Of a DNA stretch of 64,000 nucleotides, positions 35,276-46,172 are shown in pieces. The notes under the pieces are model-generated. The model was not told the DNA's origin and searched no databases. It was given only the letters and a program-made list of their open reading frames with translations. Made by a program: the position numbers and the translations under genes. The DNA comes from Acanthosoma haemorrhoidale (taxonomy: Eukaryota; Arthropoda; Insecta; Hemiptera; Acanthosomatidae). The DNA lies in NCBI GenBank assembly GCA_930367205.1, contig OV884011.1:144209937-144273936 (forward strand), written 5' to 3'. Within the stretch, counting starts at the first letter, position 1. Each line of letters opens with the position of its first letter.

Positions 35276-38200
35276 CTACCGAAAATATTTAGCCAAACGC
35301 TGCGCTAATATTTTCTGGCATGGAAATAATCAGATCCATCCTTGCACTCCCCGAAGCTAAACTAGCTTTGAGCTTTTAAAGGCACCACTTTAAAAATTTG
35401 ATTTTTATAGAGAGAAAACTTCTTTTTAATTCAATGCCATGTGGTATTTCCCTGGTGCACATATTATTGCGTGGGTTTTTTTTTTATATTAGTAGTATTA
35501 TAGTTTCATACTTTCAATAGAAAAGTGACACTTGTGCTCTAAACATTGATCTTTTTTGTATATCTTTCATTATAAGTTTAGCTGGACAACTCCAGTTAGG
35601 GAATCAAATGTTAAACCAAAAATGAAAAGATTAGAATATTAACTAACTCAGGACTAATCAAGACGTCAGCCTCGCCATGGAACATCTCTTCTAGAGAATT
35701 TGTCACGGATTTAATTTATTTTAAAACTAATATTTATTTAAATATCATAAGCATAGCTTTTTTGATTTGTATTATGTCAAAGATTAATTGTTTTCGAGCC
35801 TTACAAGGAGAAGGTACCTAACAGGCAATTGTCTCTCTGTTTGTATATTCTATGATAGCAGCCGTAAAATTTATGCAGTGCTATCTGAAATTCTAAAGCC
35901 ATATTCCACAACATTCCGAGTTAATAATTTTTGGAAAAGTTATAATATTGGGAAGTAAGTTAGAAAAAATTAAATGTGAAAAATGTAGGTCCCACATCGA
36001 TCAAAAACCTTCTTCGGTCTAAAATCCATTTAGTGCGGTTCTATATCACATATAAAAGGATTCTGTATTCTTCTTCTCTCAAGAATACTATCTTCTATTT
36101 TGTCCTGAAATTAGAGGACTCCTGGAAAAAACGTGCCTTCCTGACTATTTCCCAGATGATTGTTACCTATTTATTGACAGCTCAAAGCGAAGTATAAAGT
36201 GCGCCTTAATAAACAGAGTTCAATACCAATTTCTTCACTCAACGAAAATGAAAAAAGAATATAACACCATAACGTCAATGGGTGATTTTTATGAACTTAA
36301 AATGGTAAACTTTCTCCTTGGACAGCAAAGTGGCCAACCCAAACATCCTTGCTTCTTGTGCCTCTCGGATAGCAGAGACAAAACACACCACTGGGTTAGA
36401 AAACAGTGACCTAAGAGATCAAACATGGTCGTTGGGGGAAATACATCAATAACGACCCCTTAATTGAACATTGAAAATCATCTTTCCTCCACTGCACATA
36501 TAGCTGGGTTTTAAGATGCAGTTTGTTGATAAGAACGGATCTTGATTTGCATATAATATGGGATAATATAGGCTAAAATGTCTCACTTGAGTACGGAAAA
36601 AATTAAAGCAACAATATTTGACGGCCCACAAATAAGACAACTCGTAGAGGATCCTGTCTTCGTAAATTGACGAATCAGGCTGAGCTTGGACTTCATTTGC
36701 TGCAAACTGTTTGGGCAAACGCAAAGCTTAAAACTTGATGCTTAACAGTTTTAAATCCCTTGTGTGTAACCTGAGTATTAAGGTGCGCTATTTTCACAGC
36801 AACTTAGACAGTTTTCCTGATAATTTAGTAGATACCAGTGAGAATAAAATTTAACCAGAATATTCAAACTATAGATCCCCGCTACCAAGGGAGATGGGAT
36901 ACGCACATGATGGTATATTACTGCTGGAGTTTAGACAGAGACTGTTTCAAAATGCATTCATGAATGTCATGGAAAAGAAGCTGCCGAAGTGTTCATTGAT
37001 TAGTTGGTTTCATCGATGATTTTTTTCCTCTATCTTTGTCTAATATAATGATAAAAATTCCAAGTTTAGATTTTTTATTTGAATCATGTATTCAACTTAA
37101 AATAGTTTAACGCATATTTCAATAATATGTTACACCTTAGAAATTTGAGCTCAGCCAAAATCTTATCCCATTTTTTGAATTCAGGGCATCTAATTCACAT
37201 GAAATCAGCACCAAAACACCTGATGGCCTGTGTTATTATTAAATTAATCAGCTATGTTAAACGTAATAGTGAAACTGTCAAACTTTTCTAATTATTTGCT
37301 TTTCTTGTATACTTTCCTGGGAGCTCCTATATCATCACACAATGTATAGGAAGTAATGGTTTTAACATTTACAAGCCAACGATCAGCTTTGTGACTATGA
37401 GAAACTTCACCAGTTTATTCATAATCTCCATCATCATCGGTCGATATTTTGGCGATTTTCGAGAATATTTTACATTTGTACTAGTAATTTGAAAACGTTC
37501 TCCAGTGAAGCAAAGTATGTCACAAATCCACAACTCCTATTTTCCATTAAATCGACACAATTATAACAAATGGATGACCTCGACAAAAGATAACCGTCAA
37601 AAGGAGACAGCTCTCGCTATGTAGAAGTTGTAATACTTGATATACTTTGATGAAGTTTATGAACTTGGATATATCAACTCGATTTCATTGAAAGTAATGA
37701 TTCGGGCATGTTTGATTTTGGCATTGCACTGACGATTTTATTTTATGTTGATGTATTAGATATTATTTCCAGTGGATATATTCTGCCTTGATCGGCAGTA
37801 AAACTGAGATGGTGTTATGCTAGCGGAATAAGCGAGAAAAGGACGATGTTTATTAGGTGGCCACCTGAGAGACCTGAAAAAGACTCCATTCCCACACTCG
37901 TGCCACTACCACTTGGAGGTGTCCTGCTTGTCCAATGGCGCCTTTTATAACCAATTTCCTTGGGTCCCTCTTCGGCCGTTACCGTTCCCATAGTTTATTC
38001 CTTCCCTGCTCCTCGGCTATATTTGCCACAGACGCTGTAGCCCAAATCAAAGTGAAATAGGTACGATAAAACATGCTACGTACTGTTTTATTCATGCGAA
38101 CGCATCATCTGGAGAGCTATAAAATGTAGTAAAAAGGTATATTAAATGAAAAAAATAAACATTCCCGGATAAAAATCAAGTAATTATTCTGTTTTCTTAA

Positions 38201-39382
38201 TTTTGATTTGTCTCTTTTGAATTTCACTTCACAAATAAATGCCATAAAAAAAAAAAATTATAATTCAAGTCAAATGGGTTTTATCGAAAAAAATTGTGAA
38301 TACGTTTTCGATTACTTTTATCTTGGGGAGGGTGATGACGGTGGTCCACTCCGGGCTGTTCGTATTTTTTGATCTTCATTTATTATTATTTAAAAATTTT
38401 TAAAATAAATTATATAATAATGTTGTAATTAACATAATCAATGATTATTATAAGTATGCAAATAAATTCTTAATCAGGAAAAAAAGAAATTATGTGCAGC
38501 ATAAATTTGGAATTGGTGATGGCCTAAAGATACGTTTCCTGTTGGAAAAAATAGAAGTGATTTTTAAAGGGACCTTATACTTGCGCTTACAATTTGTAAT
38601 TATTTTTACGAAATTGCATACGAAAGAAATACATTTTTTAATTTACGTTCAGTAATTGTTTATGGCCACTCTTAATTTTTATGGACATAAAAAGGGTGGC
38701 AAATTCTAAATCGACCAGGAGGCAAAAGCTTTAGGCACGCAACTAATTAAAGTCCACAAGATCCCCAGTATATAGTATACACTAACACCGAAATATTTAA
38801 GTTTTTTGAAATAAGTTAAAGAAGTGGTTGTTTTTTTTTCAGATTTCATATTTTTTGGGCGTCAATTTCCATTGTAGCTGGAATGCCGTGAATTGCAATT
38901 ACGGAACAAGCAAACTGGAGACCAACCCGTACCTATACGTAGATATATTTTCTGGGCCGAGAAGAGCGGAACTTCGTTCATTTATTCGTGGTGAAGAAGT
39001 TGACACTACAGCTCACAACTCGGCTTTGTAACTAGTAGGGATATTGGATAGTAAACAAGCATACTGCTATAAAATGAAGCTCAACAGACCCCTGCAACCG
39101 ATTCAAGTGAATTAATATACATATAAATTTTGCAAGTTGTAGGGATGATACTGCCGTTTGCCACCCTTTCTAAAAAAACTAATTGTCTGGTTAATTTTCT
39201 TAAGTATCTCATTGTTTTAAGTTTATTTTAGTTATATATAATAAACAGGTATATTCCAATATACAATAGTATGTCTAAATAATACTATTATTATATAATT
39301 AAAGCAGTGGTTTACGCCCTTCAGGAACCCTCCTTTAATATAAAAGCTATTGTAAGCACAAATGAAAAATCAAAAAACTAAA
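35276..39382. other. non-coding stretch
   Basis: No gene recognised. 37780-38060 is of higher complexity and GC content and may be an old repeat or regulatory. The string ATATAAAAGCTATT at about 39338 also precedes the second copy of the direct repeat. Confidence 0.5.
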
Positions 39383-39497
39383 CAGCAGTTGTACCAACTT
39401 CCGAGGAACATAAAACTAAAGTTATTATTCATCGTAAGTATATTCATGCGCCCTGGAAACCCCATGTCTACAAACAACTTCGGGCAGTTAGAATAAA
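39383..39497 (+). repeat. direct repeat, copy 1
   Basis: About 115 bp, roughly 80% similar to 40932-41046. Shared blocks include CAACTTCCGAGGAACATA and CCTGGAAACCCC. It looks like a diverged dispersed repeat or an old local duplication. Confidence 0.75.
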
Positions 39498-40931
39498 CTT
39501 CGTATAGAGCATAATAACTCTTTAAGGTGGCATGGGCTCATTTATAAAATTATAATAATCAAGCCTGTTGGAATACGAGTATATTATTAAATGTAATATT
39601 ATCGCCACCACCATGCATTGAGAACAACTATATTTATCATTGGGTTGTTCATAAATATTATTTTAATGTTCCACATAGGCATAAAACAATACCTGATTAA
39701 TTACTGGAAGTATCGGGTTCGTACAATCAGTAATGTTCTGTCAAGCGGACGCAATGACCCAGTCCCACGTAACCTGACGCCTGCCGACCGGTCGCGATCC
39801 AATAATTCCAAGACGAATGGCGTTCCAGGAAACGTTTCCCTAACAGTCTTTCTTTAATTTGTATTGTATCATTAGTCCTATCCTAGACTTGAATGTAGGC
39901 CAGCCGGTCACCCGGGATTCCCTCTGCACAAGGTCGAGGTGGTACTCGGGAATGATAAATTCTCTGAAAAGCTTGAGTTGCAGACGCGAATGGAATTCAA
40001 TGTATAGCAGAACGACTCAGAAAGGGTCCAAAGTAACTAAAACCTACTAATGTTAAAAATTGCAAAAAAATCAGGTGATTCTGAGCAACTAAAATGGAAC
40101 TTGGGTTGCAAAATAGTTGCAATTACATCTTTGATGACAGTTTTAATGACTTCGTGTAATTATATTACATTAAAGTCACAATATGTGATGCATATTATCC
40201 AATCGGGAGATTGAATTTGAAATGCTACTTAAAATGATTAAAAGATATTGAATATTTAATTTATAACTAATTGATTATAAATAAAGGGTAGGCTAACGTT
40301 TCATGGGGATGCTTTTATTTTTAGTTTCAGGGAGTTTGGAACTTAACTCATGTTTATAAAGAGATCTATGGTTGAGTTAAAACATCGAACACATTCATAA
40401 TAAGATAATTGATTAATTTTATTATTATAGTTATACAATACGAATCAAAAATTGCATGTTGTTAATCAGGATGTGAAGATTTTGAATTGGACTCCTTTAC
40501 TTAAGATCCTAACCTACTTGTTTTTTGTGGAGATAGCAGAATTTTTTTATACCTTCACATCATTAAACATAACCTCCGTGTAAAATGATGGTATGTCTCT
40601 AAGTCGAAGAAGGTACCCGCTGAGACTAGAACCGAAATATTTACGCGTGAATCACGAAAATGATGTTTGATTGCGTTCGTAGCCGCTCACGAAAAGAAAG
40701 AGTCGTGAAGCGTTAAATGATTTGGCATTTGACAAAAATTGTAAAATTAATTTTAATCTAATTAATTTCCTTTATCCGTTTTAAGTGTAGCAATGCTTCT
40801 CACTTTCGTTGCTCACGCTCGGTAGGAACCTAACTTTATGGATACAAATATAAAAGCTATTATACAGTAACCACAAACGCTTACTCGGGGGGAAAAAAAA
40901 AAAGAGGCTGATTAGCAAAAAAAACCTTATT
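39498..40931. other. non-coding stretch between direct repeats
   Basis: No gene recognised. Moderately GC-rich at 39720-40030, with short open frames lacking family character. Confidence 0.5.
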
Positions 40932-41046
40932 AAAGCAGTTGTATCAACTTCCGAGGAACATAGGAATAAAGTTATTATTCCTCACAATATTTTCATTGCG
41001 TCCTGGAAACCCCTCTCTACAAACAGCTTCAGGTAATTATAAACTG
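40932..41046 (+). repeat. direct repeat, copy 2
   Basis: Second copy of the repeat at 39383-39497. The upstream ATATAAAAGCTATT string is also shared, but with a longer insertion before the core. Confidence 0.75.
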
Positions 41047-42507
41047 CCTAAAACACGTGCTAGGTGAAAAGGTAACAAATTCATGTTGATTTTGCTAATA
41101 GAAATTCAAATTAAACGTGGAAAAATGGTTTTTTTTTCAAGATAACTTAGCTTTATGGCTAATTACGTTTCAGAATCTAAGTTTATGGGCTCTAAAAATA
41201 CAGCATTTTGTTGAAATTGATTTATACAATCTTTTTATGAAATAAATTTTTAAATTTACTTAGTACTCAATGAATTCAATGACAGTAGTATTGTTTGGTT
41301 GAATTGAGTGGGTTCGGTCCCACGTAATTAATTAAATTTATATGATTTTAGGAACCATTTGCAGCTTGGCATGAAAGCATAATTTTTTATGAAGCAGATA
41401 TTCCGAATGAGTGGGTTTAATTTCCCTAATACTGTTACACAAACAAGCGAAACATCCAATAATGTATCATGTACATCATTATACTATCAGCAGAAAACAG
41501 ACTTGCTATAAAATGTAGCCAATTAATATAATTTTTGTTTTAATTAATATTAGGCTTCATTATGTAATGCTTATAGTAATAAATTAATCGAAGAAATATT
41601 GTGTGTGATGATACTTACAAAATCCACATAATACTATAATAGTATTATATATACATAATAGTATTATCATCTATAATACAATTTACATATATGTCTGCAA
41701 TTGAAGACTGCTTTCTATATAGAATGTATCATTAAGAAAAAATAAATATTTTATTCTTTATGCAACTGTTGAACTATGGAAGAAGGTGTAGTTAATTTTG
41801 ATGTTCGTAAACGTTACCTTTGTTACTCGCCAATGCAATGGGAGTCAAAATGTATACGAAGAAATCACAGTGCTCTTCCATGGATGGCCCAGGAGCAATA
41901 AATTCAGAGATAATTCTTCGGAGGTGCTAGAAGTTATTGCTTTTCTTGAGTTTTATAGACGCAGATACCAACCCCTCGACCCTTAACGAGGTCTAAAAAT
42001 AGGGTCTGTTTTCCGAGATGTTGGAAATTGAGAGTCGGATATATCGTTACCAGGGCCTCGGCCCACACAGCAACCACATAAGGGTATCATCCTGCCGGCT
42101 TATTGGACCGCGAACCCTTGGCGTATCGGAAAACACTTTCATTTAGTCACCCTTAAATATTCCAACTGTAGCATTATACAAACTATTGGTACATTCACCC
42201 CAAGAATGTCTGGTAAGTATAGAGTTCATTCATTCAGCCAAAGCAATGTGACTAGCCTCACCCCACCCCCCATCCTTCCCAGTTCTTTATATACAGACCA
42301 AAATATGTTCACATAAAGGATTGTAACGTATTATTATAACTAAATGTTTTTATTTAAAAAAATTACAATCTACCCTATTTTTTAGTAATGAATTTTTTTC
42401 ATTGATCTCAATCATATCATACTTGCAGTTCAACATTTACACTATATATACAAATACACAGTTTCGGGACCACCCACCCCATGATTATAATACCCTTAGC
42501 GCAATTA
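41047..42507. other. non-coding stretch
   Basis: No gene recognised. A near-palindromic AT repeat (ATAATACTATAATAGTATTAT) lies near 41630. Confidence 0.5.
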
Positions 42508-42644
42508 GAAAGAGGAAGCTGAGGCTTGGGAAATCCCCCCGCTCCTCTTTCAGCTGCGTCACCCTAACGAGCCAGTGAAGGCTGGCCAAGATTGCGTGAA
42601 CCACAGACGCTCAGGGCATGATTAGAGACACTTACTAATGCCAG
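42508..42644 (-). mobile_element. LINE A 3'-end copy G
   Basis: Reverse-oriented fragment of the 5' part of the family A 3' UTR. Its complement has TTGGCCAGCCTTCACTGGC and GACGCAGCTGAAAGAGGAG, matching the longest copy at about 6970-7130. The UGUAAAUA segment is absent. Confidence 0.75.
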
Positions 42645-43040
42645 AACTCTCATTGTTATGAAGAAAGATGTGCTCAGGAATTGAGATGATTCGAAAAGTT
42701 TTGGTGAAATGTCGTGAACTTTGAAGGGCTGAGATGTTACGTATTAAAGCTTCATTTACAAAATCTTTAACGATAAGGGACATGCATAACTAAAATGTAA
42801 ATAGGACCTAAACTAAGAACTGAAAGATCACAAGACTAAGAGGAAATATATGTATATTCATTACATATGTACATATATATGTGTACATAGTGAAATTCAT
42901 TTATATCATGTCTCGTTGTATCCTGAAGGCTGTAGAATAATAGACAAGCTATATAAAAAATTAGCGATGCCTTGATGTTTAAATACGAAATTAATATTTT
43001 GGAAAAAGCTCAATTAGAAAATGTATTAGCACATACCAAC
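42645..43040. other. non-coding stretch
   Basis: Nothing recognisable. Confidence 0.5.
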
Positions 43041-43169
43041 ATTCTTGTAAAATTTGTGTATGAATCCACCTGAAGGTTATCTTGGAGCGTTTATAAATCA
43101 AAATATCTCATCAGATCCAATACAGATTCATCAGATGAATGATTACTTTCATTCATATTAACTTGCTTA
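43041..43169 (+). repeat. left arm of a 3-kb inverted repeat
   Basis: About 129 bp matching the reverse complement of 46054-46172. Shared blocks include AGGTTATCTTGGAGCGTTTA and GATGAATGATTACTTTC. The arms enclose about 2.9 kb that includes a candidate exon, a tRNA-like head and a Tigger remnant. Confidence 0.75.
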
Positions 43170-43723
43170 AGTCTGAAATTCGCCATGAAAAATTGTTACT
43201 ATCGAGTAAACTGTAACAGAAGAAGGCATCTCAATTTGTATTGTTTTGTAGCAACAAATTTTAGCAAAGAAATATTGTACATAATATATCAACTAGAAAG
43301 AAGATCAATAAAGAAATTCATTTTATTTCAAAAGGCATCTAGAAGTTAATCTTTTAGTTGAAGTTTTCCTACATATACATAATTGGATATTTAAATTTTA
43401 GTTTTATCTTTTGATTTGTAGTTGCAACTATATGTAACATAAACCAAAATAAAGTATTCTAATATTAAAAAATAAATAAAATTTTTGAAAGAATGGGAAA
43501 ATGGAAGTGGATCTAGTTTGTCTTCATTAAATTGTCTTAAGAAAGAGGATCGTAATTCAAATGAATATTAAGCACATCAGTATAGCCATTGGAAGAATAA
43601 CCAGTTTTCGTCAATGAATATTTTTGATTAATCAACCATATTTCTATGCATTATTTTTTTTTATGTTCATTAATATATACAAATAAATTTTTATTTTATT
43701 TATTTGTTATCATGGTATTTCAG
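43170..43723. other. non-coding stretch
   Basis: No gene recognised. It ends in a T-rich tract before the candidate exon. Confidence 0.5.
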
Positions 43724-43823
43724 GAGCCGGACTGAGCTGTTCGCTGGGGTGAGGTCATGTCCCCCCGTGATCATGTCACAACGCCCACTCTCGCTCTCTC
43801 GGAACAACATCATCAACCTTCAG
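43724..43823 (+). CDS. possible host coding exon, unidentified
   Basis: A 100-bp GC-rich block in AT-rich DNA, preceded by a T-rich tract ending in TTTCAG and followed by GTAACA after CAG, which is good splice-site context on both sides. Only one frame is open (starting at 43725), with SRTELFAGVRSCPP, VIMSQRPLSLSR and NNIINLQ in succession. I do not recognise the protein. The exon sits inside the 43-46 kb inverted repeat, so it could also be a repeat fragment. No partner exon was identified. Confidence 0.3.
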
Positions 43824-44970
43824 GTAACATCAAATTTATATCATATCTATTTTTTATTTATTGCATAACATTCTTATGAGGAAAAACTTCTATGTAAATA
43901 ACCTAAAGCTTTAATAATTCATTTTTTAAAATATATATGCATTCGTAAACAGGATTTGATGCGAACATTGGTCCTTGAGTATGCATCGACATAAATAATA
44001 GAAGAAAGTACACAAATATGTCATGAAAGGGTGGCACTTATGTTACCAAGAACAAGTTAATAACGAAAAAAATTCTTTTACAACAATATAGTAGAATATA
44101 TGCAGAGTTTACGAATTTTACCAATACCTACCAATACCAACCATAATCTACCTTGACCAACCAATACCTATGTATATAACGTAAAGAAAATCATAAAGGT
44201 CTCGCTGAGTTATGATAAGGCATGAGACTTAGACCCAGTGAGTGGTGAAATTTAGGCCAACAGAGCACTCCCGTGGGGAGAGATTGTAAGAATAGCTGTA
44301 AACAAGATTTTTATTTTAGCATCCCCTTCCGACAGGAGTGATCATACCATGGTCGACCATGTGCCCCACCGACCGATAACTGTGACCTCATTCTCACAGC
44401 AATATCGGCTGGTCAGTATAAGATATTGAGACGGTGTCGTGAGCTTCATGCTTACAAACTATAATTAAACCATAGTTAATAGTTTCCATAGGCAGTTTAT
44501 CGGTTGGTACACAGTTAGTTTATAGACAGTGCATAGTACATATGCCTTGTTTGGGATAGAATTTGGAAAACTAACGCGTATGGATTGCCTCATCAAGTCT
44601 AGCTTGCAATAGTTACCTAGTTAATTTAAATAGTTGTTAGACAATAAGGAATTGGAATAATAGTGACACTTGCTTGTGAACCATTAAAGAAAACTGCTCC
44701 GAAGCAGAAGGGGAAGATTGTTTGGTGTGCTCATGGTTTAGGGAAGTGATTACTCTATGATGATACGACTTGCAAATTAATAAATAACAAGAATAAAATA
44801 CAAGTTGTATCAAGGTTTTATTTATCAAGTCAAAGTACTTTTCCTTGACAATTTAAAGACAGACGGATACAATTAACAGAATAACATGGTGATGTCCATT
44901 TTTAAGGGTTTCGTCGCTGCTTTTTAAAAACAGAACTACTTTTTGATAATTTCAAGCGAAAGGAAAATAT
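43824..44970. other. non-coding stretch
   Basis: No gene recognised. A short run of TACCAATACC/CCAATACCAACC units lies near 44120-44170. Confidence 0.5.
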
Positions 44971-45047
44971 AATGGCGGAATTGGGACTTGAACCCGGGAC
45001 CTACCCAATATTGGGTGCTCTACCAACGGTACTTTGACGAGATGGCT
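44971..45047 (-). mobile_element. tRNA-derived SINE head or tRNA pseudogene 3
   Basis: On the minus strand there is a perfect box B (GGTTCAAGTCC, complement of 44984-44994) and a D-arm-like GTTGGTAGAGCACC. A T-arm-like CGGGTTCAAGTCCC and TTCCGCCA follow at the 3' end. The 5' acceptor strand does not pair, so it is a tRNA-derived repeat or pseudogene, not a working tRNA. Confidence 0.55.
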
Positions 45048-45195
45048 GCTAAAATCTCTACTTGCCTAGACACGCGCAATAACTGTGTACATCCCAACAT
45101 CACCCTCGATACTTAAATAAACAACGGAGCTGAGCTACCTTGGAATCCGTTAATTTAAACTTGCCTAGAGCTAGTTTCCCTGCGTTTTAGAATTA

Positions 45196-45216
45196 CAGTA
45201 CAACCTCGATTATCCG
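45196..45216 (+). repeat. pogo/Tigger-type terminal repeat (left)
   Basis: CAGTACAACCTCGATTATCCG follows a TA dinucleotide. The form CAGTA..CCTCGAT is characteristic of pogo/Tigger ends. A G-rich run (45229 onward) follows. Confidence 0.55.
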
Positions 45217-45410
45217 TTGTTTTTTTTTGGGGGGGGGGGGGGTGAATCAAAGTTTTTTTGTCAGATCGGTTTTTAAAGAAATTTGTTCCATATCTCCGTG
45301 AATATAAGTGCGGACTTGCTCACTAGTTAGTGCTTACTACGAGTTTTCGTCTACCATCTGCCACCTAACGTAGCATAATTAATTAAGCCAATGAAGGTGT
45401 GCTAGCCAGT

Positions 45411-45910
45411 TTAAAAAGGAAGTACAGAAAGGCTTTTCTTCGTTTTATTATTCAAGAAAACTGTGCGAAATCCACGAAGGATGTCTTGAAAGTGTGGAAG
45501 AAAGAAGGTTCGATTTTCACTGTTTGTAAAGCATGGGACAGATTTCCTACAAAAACCACATAACCGGCATGGAGAAATTTTCAGAAGTCGTTGAGGAAGT
45601 TCAATAGAAAATTCCACAATACGACGATGAACAAAAAGACATTAAAACATGGCTTGAGACAGTGACAGAAATAATTTTAGATTTCAATGATCTAGAGAAA
45701 GACGAAATAGTAAAGTGACGAGAATGGTAAAGGGTACAAAATGCTCTCTGTTGACATTCGTGTGCGAAGTACTGCCCAAAGCGAAATTTGCAATTGGGCA
45801 GGTTCATTCGATTCGACTATAGAAAAAGTGACTGATCAAGCACTAGTGAACGTTTACCAGGTTATCACATATTTCGAATATTGTATATCTAATGAGAATA
45901 ATGATGAATA
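45411..45910 (+). pseudogene. pogo/Tigger (Jerky-like) transposase C-terminal remnant
   Basis: Decayed remnant of a DNA transposase. The first frame (45411-45563) reads LKRKYRKAFLRFIIQENCAK, then DVLKVWKKEGSIFTVCKAWD, up to a TAA, and continues PAWRNFQKSLRKF. This is the layout of the C-terminal DDE-to-WNKL segment of Tigger/Jerky proteins. The next part (QKDIKTWLETVTEIILDF) is in a second frame and ALVNVYQVITYFEY in a third. The N-terminal DNA-binding and main catalytic part are gone. A Tigger-like terminal repeat lies 195 bp upstream. Confidence 0.6.
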
Positions 45911-46053
45911 AAAACCAAAAAAGTGAGACTAAAACAACATGCCCTAATTGAGTTACTTATGTATTTATTTTTTCCTATTTGAATGCACATATGTATTTTT
46001 TGAAAATAAAAATATAATTCTTATGATTTTCTGTTTATTTACATCAAAATTAG

Positions 46054-46172
46054 TAAGCAAGTTAAAATCAACGAAAGTAATCATTCATCCAATGAATCTG
46101 ATGTGAAGTTTAGATTTATAAACGCTCCAAGATAACCTTCGAGATGGATTTATATACAAACTTTACAAGAAT
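46054..46172 (-). repeat. right arm of a 3-kb inverted repeat
   Basis: Reverse complement of 43041-43169 at roughly 80% identity. It lies just after the Tigger remnant but is not part of a recognised Tigger end. Confidence 0.75.
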
